A DNA stretch of 64,000 nucleotides from CG2-30-51-40 sp041753575 (GTDB taxonomy: Bacteria; Desulfobacterota; DSM-4660; Desulfatiglandales; Desulfatiglandaceae), in NCBI GenBank assembly GCA_041753575.1, contig JBGSUA010000155.1, positions 1-64,000 on the forward strand. Direction: 5' to 3'. The notes beneath the pieces were generated by a model. The model was given only the letters and a program-made list of their open reading frames with translations. It ran no database searches and was not told the DNA's origin. This document shows positions 8,919 to 17,710 of this stretch, piece by piece. Within the stretch, counting starts at the first letter, position 1. Every line of letters begins with the position of its first letter. The position numbers were made by a program, and so were the translations under genes.

Positions 8919-10421
8919 GTGGCGAAAAGAGGCAGTGGAATCCTTCTTCATATCACGTCCCTGTCGTCCCCTTATGGGATCGGCGACATGGGCCCGGATG
9001 CTTACCGATTTGTGGATTTTCTTCATGCGTCGGGACAGAGCTTCTGGCAGATCCTTCCCCTCAACCCGACGGATGAGGCCCTGGGAAATTCTCCTTATCA
9101 TTCCACATCCGCCTTTGCGCTGAATCCGCTGTTGATTAGCCCGGATCTCCTGCTGGAGGAGGGCTTGTTGGCGGAGGGAGACCTTGAGTTGCCGGAATCT
9201 TTCAGAGAAGATCGGGTGGATTACGGTCGGGTGGCTCGATTTAAGGAGGGACTCATGGAGAGGGCCTTTTTCAGGTTCATGGAGAGAGGCGCCTCCGGGG
9301 CCTTCGAGCGATTTGTTGATACACATGCCTTTTGGCTGGATGACTTTGCTCTTTTCCAGGGACTCAAGCAAAGATTAGGGGGAAGGGTCTGGTCGGAATG
9401 GCCCAGGGAGTTTCGGGACCGTGATCGCGATGCCCTGGCCCGGGCGAAAGAGGAGCTCTCGGAGCCCATAGAGAGGCTGAAGTTCTATCAGTTCATAGCC
9501 TTTTCTCAGTGGGAGGCCCTTAGGGGATACTGCCGGGAAAAGGGCATCAGCCTCATCGGGGATGTGCCCATCTATGTCAATTACGATTCCTCTGACGTCT
9601 GGACCCACCCCGAAATTTTCAAACTGGACCAGGACAAGCGCCCCCGAAGCGTGGCGGGAGTTCCTCCGGATTACTTCAGCGAGACAGGCCAGCTCTGGGG
9701 CAACCCCCTCTACCGCTGGCACCTTCTAAAGGAAAGGCGCTACGACTGGTGGATGGCCCGCATCGAGCATAACCTCTCCCTCTTTGACCGCATACGGATA
9801 GACCATTTCAGGGGCTTTGTGGCCTACTGGGAGGTCAAAGCCGGGGAGAAGAGCGCGATCAACGGACGGTGGATCGAGGCTCCTGCAATGGATTTCTTTG
9901 AGAATTTGCTCCAGCGTTTTCCTGATGCCCCCATCATCGCCGAGGACCTCGGGGTGATTACCCCGGATGTCGTTTCGGTGATGCAGAGGTTCTCCTTTCC
10001 AGGCATGCGGCTCCTCATCTTCGCCTTCGGTGGAGATATGGCGGAAAATTCCTATCTTCCACACAATATGGTCCCCCACTGCCTGATCTACACCGGTACC
10101 CACGACAACAACACCATCCGGGGATGGTTCGAAGACGAGATCATCTCCTTGGAGAAGAGGCAGTTGATCCGTTATCTGGGAAGGGATCCTGGGCCTGAGG
10201 AGATCTCCTGGGAGATGATCAGACTGGCAATGATGTCTGTGGCGGAAACAGCCGTGTTTCCCATGCAGGACCTCCTGGGCCTGGGCTCAGAGGCTAGGAT
10301 GAACCGGCCCTCCACGGCCAAGGGGAACTGGGAGTGGAGGCTTTCTCCCGGAAGGCTGACTACGGCCCTTGCCGAGAAGCTGCGTGGCACAACCGAGATC
10401 TATGGGAGACTCTCTCGATGA
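8919..10421 (+). CDS. malQ: 4-alpha-glucanotransferase (GH77, amylomaltase)
   Basis: 500 residues. It disproportionates maltodextrins by moving alpha-1,4-glucan segments between chains, recycling the short glucans released when glycogen is degraded. The GH77 pattern is clear: GILLHITSLSSPYGIGDMG at the N-terminus, IGDVPIYVNYDSSDVW near 210, RIDHFRGF with the nucleophile Asp near 293, IIAEDLGVITPDV with the acid/base Glu near 341, and TGTHDNNTIRGW with the third Asp near 394. Length is normal for the bacterial short form. The start is GTG at 8919, 24 nt after the GH57 stop. This is the last gene of the glycogen operon; the next gene is convergent, and the 66-nt gap shows no clear terminator. 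Confidence 0.95.
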   Translation: MAKRGSGILLHITSLSSPYGIGDMGPDAYRFVDFLHASGQSFWQILPLNPTDEALGNSPYHSTSAFALNPLLISPDLLLEEGLLAEGDLELPESFREDRVDYGRVARFKEGLMERAFFRFMERGASGAFERFVDTHAFWLDDFALFQGLKQRLGGRVWSEWPREFRDRDRDALARAKEELSEPIERLKFYQFIAFSQWEALRGYCREKGISLIGDVPIYVNYDSSDVWTHPEIFKLDQDKRPRSVAGVPPDYFSETGQLWGNPLYRWHLLKERRYDWWMARIEHNLSLFDRIRIDHFRGFVAYWEVKAGEKSAINGRWIEAPAMDFFENLLQRFPDAPIIAEDLGVITPDVVSVMQRFSFPGMRLLIFAFGGDMAENSYLPHNMVPHCLIYTGTHDNNTIRGWFEDEIISLEKRQLIRYLGRDPGPEEISWEMIRLAMMSVAETAVFPMQDLLGLGSEARMNRPSTAKGNWEWRLSPGRLTTALAEKLRGTTEIYGRLSR

Positions 10422-10487
10422 TGGTCGGTTTTCTGCTCCGCCTTAAACATACGATTATGTTCTTACTTATCAACTGAAACCTATTCG

Positions 10488-12122
10488 TTAATCAGGAATG
10501 TCATTCGGATCCGGCTTGCTGGGGGAAACCCCGGTCTTTTCGTCATCCAGGAGGAGGAGCTTCAGCCATGGCATGGGTCTTGGCTCCGTCGTCAGGAATG
10601 TCACGGCCTCCCCGTAGGATGTCCCGGCAGCGCTGGTCGCTACGATGCGGAAATAGTAGGTGCTCCTGGGGATAAGCCCAGTGACCAGCGCCGAGACTTC
10701 TATGTCCTGAGAGGCGCTTCCGGCCTGGGCCGAAGGTGTTGTGAGGCCGAAGGAAGGGGAGAGTCCAATCTCGAAATAGTAGCCGGTTGCAAGGCCATTG
10801 GGATTAACCACGCCGTTTAACTGAGCCGTGGAGGATGTCACCCCTGAGGCGGAAGAGAACTTGATGGCCGTGGCCAGACTCGTCCTCACAAGCGGGGGAG
10901 GCGCGGGCGTCGTGAAGGTCATATCCTCGCCGTATGCGGTTCCGGCGGAGTTGGAGGCCGCAAGGCGGAAATGGTAGAGGGTACCGGCTGAAAGACCTGA
11001 GATGTCGTATGAGACTGAGACGTAACCCGTGCCTTCTCCCGCAGAAAGGCTCGCTGTGGAAGAGCCGTAGGCGGCGGTGGGCCCGTACTGGAAGAAGTAG
11101 TTGGCGTCGGAGCCGTTGGGATTAACCGAACCGTTCAGCCTTGCCGAAGTGGAAGTGAAGGATGTCGCCTCGCCTGTGACGGCTGAGGGAGGGGCGGGCG
11201 TTGTGAATGTCGTGTCCTCTCCGTATGAGGTTCCGGAGGCATTGGAGGCCACGAGACGGGAGTGATAGATTGTTCCTGGGCTGAGACCCGATATCTCCTT
11301 TGAGACGGAGAGATAGGAGGTTCCGCTTCCGCCCAGGCCTGTGGATGTGGCAAGGCCGTAATAAACCGTTGTTCCATATTCGAAATAGTAACTGGTGCTT
11401 GCTCCGTTTGGGTTGACCGAGCCGTTTAACCTTGCGGAGTCTGCCGACACAGAGCTTGCAGAGCCCGTTAGCACGGATGGAGGTTGAGGGGAGTAACCGG
11501 GGTAAAGATAGGTGACTCCGTCAATATCGTCTTGGTGAAGTGTCCGTTTAGAAAGATCTCCCCTGGTGCCGTAACCATACATCGTCTTTTCAACATCGGA
11601 TGGGCCATACAAATCCCCCAGGCTGAGAGAATGCCCCATCTCGTGCGTCGCCAGGCTTTGGACGTCGTAGGAAGATGAGTTTCCGTCTGTGGCATAAGGA
11701 TAAGAGGTGTTGAACTGGATATCGGAATCCACCATCTGACCTGAGGAATAGAACCAGAAAGTATTTTCGGCTAGTGTTCCGTTAACGCCCATAGGGCCAA
11801 AGCAGATGATGTTCTGGCCGTCGTTGTTTCCATAGTCGGAGTCTGTCTTTGAAGTCGTCCCCCCGTAAACAAAGCTGAAGGCTGAAGAGGGGACGGCTGT
11901 CCAGGTCTGCATGGCGGCCTGGACGGCGGAAAGGCTCTCGCCAGGGCCTCCGGAGGCATTGACATAAGCTGTTTCCGAGGTGCTCTGCCATTTAATCTCT
12001 GCTCCGATCGAGGTCTTGCTGACTTCAAAGGCAAGCGAGTGCGCCAAATAAATAGTGCAAGCGAGCGCGGTGAACAAAAGGGTAACGTAAAAACTTCTTT
12101 TAATTTTTATCTTGCTTATCAT
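10488..12122 (-). CDS. Secreted matrixin-like zinc metallopeptidase with repeated FN3-like domains
   Basis: 544 residues. A signal peptide spans residues 1-31 (YVTLLFTALACTIYLAHSLA). The catalytic domain carries HEMGHSLSLGD at 160-170 and a Met-turn at KTMYGYG (about 179-185). Against the matrixin consensus HExxHxxGxxH, Gly at position 8 is Ser (167) and the third zinc ligand is Asp (170), as in snapalysin-type enzymes. From about residue 215 the protein consists of three roughly 95-residue repeats (each with ARLNGSVNPNG or a close version, then YYFEYG, ISGLSPGTIYH and TFTTP), resembling fibronectin type III or cell-surface adhesive modules. The short charged tail has no sorting signal. It overlaps its upstream partner by 23 nt, so the two are co-translated. 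Substrate unknown. Confidence 0.78.
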   Translation of the reverse strand: MISKIKIKRSFYVTLLFTALACTIYLAHSLAFEVSKTSIGAEIKWQSTSETAYVNASGGPGESLSAVQAAMQTWTAVPSSAFSFVYGGTTSKTDSDYGNNDGQNIICFGPMGVNGTLAENTFWFYSSGQMVDSDIQFNTSYPYATDGNSSSYDVQSLATHEMGHSLSLGDLYGPSDVEKTMYGYGTRGDLSKRTLHQDDIDGVTYLYPGYSPQPPSVLTGSASSVSADSARLNGSVNPNGASTSYYFEYGTTVYYGLATSTGLGGSGTSYLSVSKEISGLSPGTIYHSRLVASNASGTSYGEDTTFTTPAPPSAVTGEATSFTSTSARLNGSVNPNGSDANYFFQYGPTAAYGSSTASLSAGEGTGYVSVSYDISGLSAGTLYHFRLAASNSAGTAYGEDMTFTTPAPPPLVRTSLATAIKFSSASGVTSSTAQLNGVVNPNGLATGYYFEIGLSPSFGLTTPSAQAGSASQDIEVSALVTGLIPRSTYYFRIVATSAAGTSYGEAVTFLTTEPRPMPWLKLLLLDDEKTGVSPSKPDPNDIPD

Positions 12123-12669
12123 CTACGGACTTTATCTTTCGTATGATGTCATCAAGGGGAAGTTCATGATCAACCAAATCCCCGCGTGAGGCGACGGAAA
12201 ACCCTTTTTTCCGGGCTATCCCGTCCGAGCTGATACTGTATTTGCCCTGTGCCTTGCCTATAAATTCCCTGACAGAGCCTGCTTTCCGCACCCTGTGGTC
12301 CGTGAGAAAGACAAGCACCCTTTCCCCCTTTTCCATGGGCGCTACGTCCGAGACCTTCATCCCAAGACCGTCTATTTCGCCTCCCGGATACTCCACCGTG
12401 ATTCTCCTTTCGATTGTCTTTCCTCTTATCACCTGCTGAACAAGGACTGTGGCCCTAGAGACGATCCTCCGGCGATCATCGCTCCAGAAGGATTGAACAT
12501 CCTCAACATCTCCCAACACCACAAGGGAGGATGCTTTTGCAAGCTCCTCGGTGCTCATCCCGATCATCTGGGCCAGGCTGCCGTGTGTCACGGAAAAGAA
12601 CATGGCCGAAAAGAGCGCAACCAAGAAAAAGACCCGCAGCCTGACAAATGAAATTGCTGCGGATCTCAT
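12100..12669 (-). CDS. Exported protein of unknown function, partner of the matrixin-like gene
   Basis: 189 residues from the ATG at 12669. That start is preferred because it gives an immediate signal peptide (VRLRVFFLVALFSAMFFS then SLA); the frame is open back to 12801, where an ATG would add 44 hydrophilic residues in front of the signal. The mature part begins with MSTEELAKASSLVVLGDV and has an alternating beta pattern (RATVLVQQVIRGKTIERRITVEYPGG, shown here only in part: VLVQQVIRGKTI). No catalytic motif is recognised. Similar small secreted proteins often occur next to bacterial matrixins, which suggests an inhibitor, chaperone or assembly partner, but that is inference. The end overlaps the peptidase start by 23 nt. 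Confidence 0.6.
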   Translation of the reverse strand: MRSAAISFVRLRVFFLVALFSAMFFSVTHGSLAQMIGMSTEELAKASSLVVLGDVEDVQSFWSDDRRRIVSRATVLVQQVIRGKTIERRITVEYPGGEIDGLGMKVSDVAPMEKGERVLVFLTDHRVRKAGSVREFIGKAQGKYSISSDGIARKKGFSVASRGDLVDHELPLDDIIRKIKSVDDKQDKN

Positions 12670-12850
12670 TTTCGAAGAGGCCTCGCGGGCATGCTCTGTT
12701 CGAGGGAGGTCCATGTCGGGTAAGTCCGCGCTGAAAAGAGCCGGCAAACGCCCTAGTTCTTCAGGGGATTCCAAGGAGTTCATCGCTCCTATCCTTCTCA
12801 TTTCTTATCCTTATACAAGCTCAAAAGTTGCGTTTCCTGGCGCTGTTATC

Positions 12851-13726
12851 CTACCTGCACACCCATAGGGCGGCCCCTTCAAGTTCCTTGAACAGGGCCA
12901 TACTGACTGATCCCATGAAAAACTTCTGGAACATTCCCTGCCCCGTTCCTTTCCGGCCAACAGCCACTGCGGCGAACTTTTCCTCCTTGGCTGCCTTAAG
13001 TATTACCTTTGCGATATTTGATCCTTCCATGGCCTGGGTTTCGATCCTTTCTGGCGGCACGCCCGCCTTCAGAATCGAATCCCTCGCAGATGAAAGGGCC
13101 TTTTTGATAATATCGGCGGAATTCGCGACGCCTTTGACCACGGCTATTATTTTGACCCTGTGCAGAGGATCAGGTTGTAGCATAAAACCCACGTGGTCCA
13201 CCATGCAGGCTGCGGAATCGGAGCCGTCCACACAGAGAAGAACTCCGTTTCTGTCAGGCTCCGGCTTGCGGCAGAGCCATACTGGAAAACCTATTCCCTC
13301 CTCGATCAGGCCCCTGGATACGCTTTCGTCAAAGGCCTCCTCCAGCCAGGAAAGACCTCTCCGGCCCAGGACTACCGCGTCGTACAAGCCTTTGGTTCCC
13401 TCCTGGATGATGTCGTTGACCTTTGAAAACTGTCTCATCTGGAGTTTGGTCTCTAGGTTTTCTGCTGGAAATCCCATCCACAGGAGGTCTTTTTTGGCCG
13501 CATCAAGTGCCTTCCTTCCCTTTGCGAGGCTCTTCTTTGCCTGCAGTTCGGATTCCCTCACGGTCTCGTCGGTCTTCTCTCCGGCATATACTGTCGCGGG
13601 CCTTGAAGCGGTGTAGAAGAGAGTTATTTTGACCTCCTTCTTTTCCCCGAAAAAGTGTCCCACGAATCTCACTGCGTGCATTGCATTACTGTTTTCACTC
13701 ACTGTCACCAAAAGGTGCCTCTCCAT
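12851..13726 (-). CDS. Universal stress protein, two UspA domains
   Basis: 291 residues made of two Usp domains in tandem. The first (about 1-135) contains HLLVTVSENSNAMHAVRFV and ends with DAVVLGRRGLSWLEEAFDES. The second (about 145-291) contains GVLLCVDGSDSAACMVDHV and the C-terminal nucleotide-binding type loop AVAVGRKGTGQGMFQKFFMGS, reported here as AVGRKGTGQG. This GxxG(9)GS-type loop usually indicates ATP binding in the second half. An ATG at 13744 is in frame, but AAGGAG overlaps its first codons and sits ideally for the ATG at 13726, which is therefore chosen. The protein is cytosolic and probably helps survival under stress. The 139-nt gap upstream and the 49-182-nt gap downstream hold no recognisable gene. 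Confidence 0.88.
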   Translation of the reverse strand: MERHLLVTVSENSNAMHAVRFVGHFFGEKKEVKITLFYTASRPATVYAGEKTDETVRESELQAKKSLAKGRKALDAAKKDLLWMGFPAENLETKLQMRQFSKVNDIIQEGTKGLYDAVVLGRRGLSWLEEAFDESVSRGLIEEGIGFPVWLCRKPEPDRNGVLLCVDGSDSAACMVDHVGFMLQPDPLHRVKIIAVVKGVANSADIIKKALSSARDSILKAGVPPERIETQAMEGSNIAKVILKAAKEEKFAAVAVGRKGTGQGMFQKFFMGSVSMALFKELEGAALWVCR

Positions 13727-13865
13727 AGAAAATCTCCTTGTCATAAGTTTACAGCGGCATCTTCGCGATCATCTCAAAGACCGGAAGTAAGTACTCAAGA
13801 CTGGTTCCTTGATAATTATATTGATCAAAAGCCAATATTCAATAATGGACTGACGCGGGGCGTCA

Positions 13866-14498
13866 TCACTTTATCCTTTTTGCAGCCCCCTCGTAAATAT
13901 CGGCTATGAGCTCGCCTGATATCCGCGCCATTGCTTCACTCATGGCCGCGACGAAGGCCGCAGGGCGTTTCTTTTCAAGTATTTTTTCTGACTTGTAGGT
14001 TTTTTGAAAGACGATCTTTCTTGTGATGTCTTTTTCCTTTTCGGCCGAAAGCGTCACCGTGATCCCCAGAGAAGCCTTCCAGGTCTCTTCTTCGTCAATT
14101 TCAAGAAACTCATCAACGGAGCCTGTGAGGACAAAGTCGGCCGCGCCTTCGCTTTCAGAAGACAGTATTGCCCTGAAAAGTCCCGACTCCATCAGATCCC
14201 GGCCTATGAAACCGGACGCCATGTCCCCGGGATTTACCCTCCATCTGTGAAACACGTATTCATCTCGCCGAAAGGGGCCGTCTCTGAAGATCATCTTCGT
14301 GCTGTTATAGGCCGGGGCCACGGAAAATCTCTTCACCATTAAGGCAGCCGGAATCCTCTGGTTGGTTGATATCGCGGGCGTGGGGTATTCGAGGATGTAA
14401 AAGGATATCTTGTCCTGGGGCCGGCTCCCTGTTGCGCATCCGGCAGCAAGCAAAAGGACGAGAAGGAAAAACGCTCCGGCATTTTTAATAGTTTTCAA
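13866..14498 (-). CDS. ABC-type transport auxiliary lipoprotein (PqiC/PF03886-like)
   Basis: 210-residue lipoprotein. The signal ends in a lipobox (LVLLLAAGC, Cys at 21), so it should be lipidated and, lacking an inner-membrane retention signal, probably sorted to the outer membrane. The body resembles the ABC_trans_aux family (FYILEYPTPA near the start, MVKRFSVAPAYNSTKMIFR, DEYVFHRWRVNPGDMASG). Members of this family accompany Mce/Pqi lipid transporters and connect them to the outer membrane. The Mce, ATPase and permease genes lie just upstream on the same strand, so it is very likely the fifth component of that transporter; a 200-bp repeat element now separates it from the mlaD-like gene. 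Confidence 0.78.
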   Translation of the reverse strand: MKTIKNAGAFFLLVLLLAAGCATGSRPQDKISFYILEYPTPAISTNQRIPAALMVKRFSVAPAYNSTKMIFRDGPFRRDEYVFHRWRVNPGDMASGFIGRDLMESGLFRAILSSESEGAADFVLTGSVDEFLEIDEEETWKASLGITVTLSAEKEKDITRKIVFQKTYKSEKILEKKRPAAFVAAMSEAMARISGELIADIYEGAAKRIK

Positions 14499-14532
14499 AG
14501 AAAGGCTCCTTTTCTTTCATTTCATTGGCTGC

Positions 14533-14735
14533 CAAACGTTAATGACAGCAATATTTTGTCACCCCCGAGCATGAAAATCTCCTTTCCCACAGATGACAGA
14601 GCAGACCTCTTTTACTGATCCCTAATCCCCGCCCCCTAACCCCTGATCTCTGATCCCCGATCCCAGATCCCCGATCCCTGATCTCTAACCCCTGATCCCT
14701 AATCCCTGGGTTGGTGCGGGTATTTTCACGGTAAA
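14533..14735. repeat. Inverted-repeat element, left copy
   Basis: About 203 bp lying between the mlaD-like gene and the auxiliary lipoprotein gene. Read on the plus strand it starts CAAACGTTAATGACAGC, passes through TTTGTCACCCCCGAGCATG and TCCCACAGATGACAGAGC, then a degenerate run of CTGATCCCTAATCCC-like heptads, and ends GGTATTTTCACGGTAAA. The same sequence, in opposite orientation and about 90 percent identical in its non-repetitive parts by eye, occurs at 19275-19456. There is no open frame or transposase. It accounts for almost the whole 282-nt gap 14499-14780. It may be a MITE-like or other dispersed non-coding repeat. Because it splits one operon it may affect transcription of the lipoprotein gene. 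Confidence 0.85.
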
Positions 14736-14780
14736 CACTCACTGAGATGTCTCTTTGATTATACAACATCGCCAGTGCCG

Positions 14781-15788
14781 CTAAAACATCTCCTCTGGTT
14801 TGGACGGCCTCGGCGCTTTCTGGAAAAAGATACCTGAAGGATCAGCCGAGAGCCTCCCCACCAAGTCCTTCAAGCCGTCAGCCGTGACTTCAAGGCGTTG
14901 CAGGACGAGGGTAAGTCTTTCGGTCATCTCTGTCACGCTGTCTCCCGATCTTGTCAGGGCCGCACGGGCATCTAAGAAAAGGCCGGCAGCTTCCGCAGCG
15001 GCCTTTCTCGTTCTTAGCACCGCCTCTTTGAGATCCGGGGCCGTATCCTCGGCAGTCCTCTCGAACTGGGAAATGGTCCTTTTCGATATATCCAACGTTT
15101 CAGATGCCTTGGCCGTTATATTTCTCAGTTCCTCCGAGGCCTTTTCAAGAGAGGTGAGTATCCTGTCCCACGCATTGGACGCCATCAAACCGTTAATACG
15201 GTCAAGAGAACCTTTCAGCGCATTCGAAAGCTCGCCGATGCGCGCATCCGCCATTGATTTGGCGGCTGAATCAAGAAGTGAGCTGGTCTTTTCCGAGATA
15301 CCCTTCAGGTCAAGCGATCTGAACTGTTTCATGAGATCATCCACGCCTTCCAGGATACGTCTGATTTCAGAAGGCTTGGATGTTACAACCGGATATTCCG
15401 AAGGGAAGGAAAGTCTGGGCGAATGTTCTCTGTCTTTCCCTGAAACAAGATCCAGCTCGATAAACATGCTCCCTGTGATGCCTACCGCCTTGAGCTGCGC
15501 AACGGCATGCTCATCAAGGACATAAGCCTGGTCCACCTCCATCACAACCCGAATCAGTCTGGAGTCAAGCGCTACATCAATCGCGGCGACCCTTCCGACC
15601 GTCACTCCCCGGTACTTAACCGGGGAATCCTTAATAAGCCCTTGAACGGATTCATCAAAATATGAGGCATAGAGCCTTCCCTTCTCCAGATATCTTGATG
15701 CCCCAAGCCATATAAAGGCCACTATCCCGATCAGTATGCCCGAGGTGACAAAAAGGCCGACTGTGAACTGTGTTTTTAGTGACGGCAT
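14781..15788 (-). CDS. mlaD: MlaD/Mce-family periplasmic lipid-transfer protein
   Basis: 335 residues, one N-terminal membrane anchor (about 8-29, VGLFVTSGILIGIVAFIWLG, first 19 shown) and a single Mce domain (about 40-118: VQGLIKDSPVKYRGVTVGRV, VVMEVDQAYVLDEHAVAQL in parts). The C-terminal 200 residues are a long helical, coiled-coil-like region (LTRSGDSVTEMTERLTLVLQ and similar). In the Mla system, MlaD hexamers bind phospholipid between the inner-membrane ABC complex and periplasmic or outer-membrane partners. The long helical tail is like YebT/PqiB-type proteins that may form a periplasmic channel. Its start overlaps the ATPase stop by one base. Confidence 0.9.
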   Translation of the reverse strand: MPSLKTQFTVGLFVTSGILIGIVAFIWLGASRYLEKGRLYASYFDESVQGLIKDSPVKYRGVTVGRVAAIDVALDSRLIRVVMEVDQAYVLDEHAVAQLKAVGITGSMFIELDLVSGKDREHSPRLSFPSEYPVVTSKPSEIRRILEGVDDLMKQFRSLDLKGISEKTSSLLDSAAKSMADARIGELSNALKGSLDRINGLMASNAWDRILTSLEKASEELRNITAKASETLDISKRTISQFERTAEDTAPDLKEAVLRTRKAAAEAAGLFLDARAALTRSGDSVTEMTERLTLVLQRLEVTADGLKDLVGRLSADPSGIFFQKAPRPSKPEEMF

Positions 15789-16570
15789 CAGCCCTTGCTC
15801 CCATACCTAGTCTGACCGGACATGGGAATTCTGTTAAAGAAATTTCTTACTGTCCGGTTTCCGCTGTGATCCCTGAGATAATGGGGGTCTCCCTCAGCAA
15901 TGATCCCCTTTGCTGTCTTATCCAGCATGATGACCCTTTTTGCAAGATGAAAGATGCTCTGAAGTTCATGGGTCACTATTACCATGGTGGTGCCGAGACT
16001 GCGGTTTATCTTTAGGATGAGTTCATCTATTTCGGCGGAGGTTATGGGATCAAGTCCCGCGGTGGGCTCGTCAAAGAAAAGGATCTCCGGGTTGAGGGCC
16101 ATAGCCCTTGCAAGCCCTGCCCGCTTTTTCATGCCTCCGCTTATCTCTGAGGGGAGATGATGCTCAAAGCCTTTCAGATCAACCAGCTCAAGCTTCATCG
16201 CCACCAGGTACTCGATTTCTTCCTTGCGGAGTTCAGTATATTCCTCTATCGGAAGAGCTACGTTTTCCGCCAGAGTCATGGAGCTTAAAAGCCCGCCGCT
16301 TTGATAGAGGACTCCGATATTACGCAGGAATTTTCTGTAGGATCCCTGGTCACCTTGAATGACATCCACCCCGTATGCTGTAACACTGCCGGAAATAGGC
16401 GGTATAAGGCCTATCATGTGCTTTAAGAGGGTGCTCTTTCCGCAGCCGCTTCCCCCCAGTATTATAAATATCTCTCCTGCGTAAACCTCAAAAGATACAT
16501 TCTCAAGTATAGCCTGTTCGCCGTAACCGGCAAAGAGGTCCTTTACCTTTATGAGGGCATGTTCGGTCAC
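15788..16570 (-). CDS. mlaF: MlaF-like ABC transporter ATP-binding protein
   Basis: 260-residue cytosolic ATPase. Walker A GGSGCGKST is near residue 36-44, the Q-loop region LYQSGGLLSSMTLAEN near 90, the signature ISGGMKKRAGLARAMALNP near 145 and Walker B EILFFDEPTAGLDP near 164, followed by the switch His in VTHELQS. The ISGGM signature with KKRAGLARA is the form seen in lipid-transport (MlaF-type) ATPases. It powers lipid movement through the MlaE-like permease encoded immediately upstream on the minus strand (3-nt gap). No anomalies. Confidence 0.93.
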   Translation of the reverse strand: MTEHALIKVKDLFAGYGEQAILENVSFEVYAGEIFIILGGSGCGKSTLLKHMIGLIPPISGSVTAYGVDVIQGDQGSYRKFLRNIGVLYQSGGLLSSMTLAENVALPIEEYTELRKEEIEYLVAMKLELVDLKGFEHHLPSEISGGMKKRAGLARAMALNPEILFFDEPTAGLDPITSAEIDELILKINRSLGTTMVIVTHELQSIFHLAKRVIMLDKTAKGIIAEGDPHYLRDHSGNRTVRNFFNRIPMSGQTRYGSKG

Positions 16571-16573
16571 AGG

Positions 16574-17710
16574 TCAGCCCCAGTACTGCAGTAAGACGGC
16601 GAAGATGGAATCCCACAAGATGATGAGAAAGATGCTGCTGACAACGGCGGACGTTGTTGCCCTCCCTACCGCCTCAGCTCCTCCTCTGGCCTGAAATCCC
16701 CTGAGACATCCCATCCATGCTATGACAAGGGCGAAGAAGGCGGTTTTGAAAAGGCCGAACCAGAAATCAAATGGAGTAAGGCTCTTAAAGGTCTGGTCCA
16801 TGTAGGCCCCTGCCGTAAGATCCAGCATGAGAACACCTACTGTAAGTCCGCCCAGTATTGCGAAGAGATTGGCGAAGATCGAAAGAAGCGGCACCATCAG
16901 AACCGCGGCTATTATCTTTGGCGCCACCAGAAATCGGGTCACATCGAACCCCATCGTGTAGAGGGCATCCACCTCTTCAGCTATCTTCATCGCGGCTATC
17001 TCTGAAGCGAAGGCAGATCCGGACCTGCCCGCTACTATTATGGCTGTGATTATCGGGCCGAGTTCCCTTACCATGGCAAGTGCTACGAGGGATGCGACAT
17101 ATATATTGGCCCCGAACTGCCTCAATTGCACTGAAGACATGAAGGCCATAATTAGTCCCAGCAGAAACCCGATAAGCGAAACGATCGGCAAGGCATCAAC
17201 GCCGGTCTTCTTCATTGATTTAACGGTATCACCTATCCTGATTGAGCGCGGGTGAATAATCAAATGAAAGCAGCACAGAAGAACCGAGCCCACAAAGGCG
17301 ACCTGAAACCTCAGGTCCAGTAACTGATCAATTGTCGCTTTGCCTATTCCAACCAATAGGCCCGGCTCAGGCCTCTTTGCCGCCGGTTGGCTTTTATCGC
17401 TGTCCGGAAAATTGAAAAGCGCAAGTATCTCTGCCGCCTTTGGCCCCACTCCTTCCATGGCAAAAGAAGCGCCCTTGCCTGCGGCAACCTTTCTTATCCT
17501 ATCGAGGGCAAGCACTCCAAAGTCATCCAGATATGATATGTCCGAAAGGTCTGCAATGACTCTGAGGGGTGGATGCTTCTCTATGGAAGCGAAAACAGCT
17601 CTGATGATCGCTGGGGCGTTTTTGACGTCAAGCTTTCCCTTGAAACGAATCCTTCTCTCGCCATCAGCGACATCTTCCAGGCGGCAGCATTCAGATATCT
17701 TATCGCTCAT
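16574..17710 (-). CDS. mlaE: MlaE-like permease with fused N-terminal STAS domain
   Basis: 378 residues. Residues 1-110 form a STAS-like domain (ALDRIRKVAAGKGASFAMEG), equivalent to the separate MlaB subunit of enterobacteria. Residues 125-378 are the MlaE permease with about five or six membrane segments and the family signature RELGPIITAIIVAGRSGSAF (about 235-254), followed by GFDVTRFLVAPKIIA. It forms the inner-membrane channel of the phospholipid ABC transporter. Its ATG overlaps the stop of the upstream sensor gene by four bases (17707-17710), which ties that sensor to the transporter. Confidence 0.93.
   Translation of the reverse strand: MSDKISECCRLEDVADGERRIRFKGKLDVKNAPAIIRAVFASIEKHPPLRVIADLSDISYLDDFGVLALDRIRKVAAGKGASFAMEGVGPKAAEILALFNFPDSDKSQPAAKRPEPGLLVGIGKATIDQLLDLRFQVAFVGSVLLCCFHLIIHPRSIRIGDTVKSMKKTGVDALPIVSLIGFLLGLIMAFMSSVQLRQFGANIYVASLVALAMVRELGPIITAIIVAGRSGSAFASEIAAMKIAEEVDALYTMGFDVTRFLVAPKIIAAVLMVPLLSIFANLFAILGGLTVGVLMLDLTAGAYMDQTFKSLTPFDFWFGLFKTAFFALVIAWMGCLRGFQARGGAEAVGRATTSAVVSSIFLIILWDSIFAVLLQYWG

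Noticed and set aside
7716..9371. Long minus-strand frames opposite the GH57 and malQ genes
   Set aside because: They are shadows of high-GC third positions in well-identified plus-strand enzymes.
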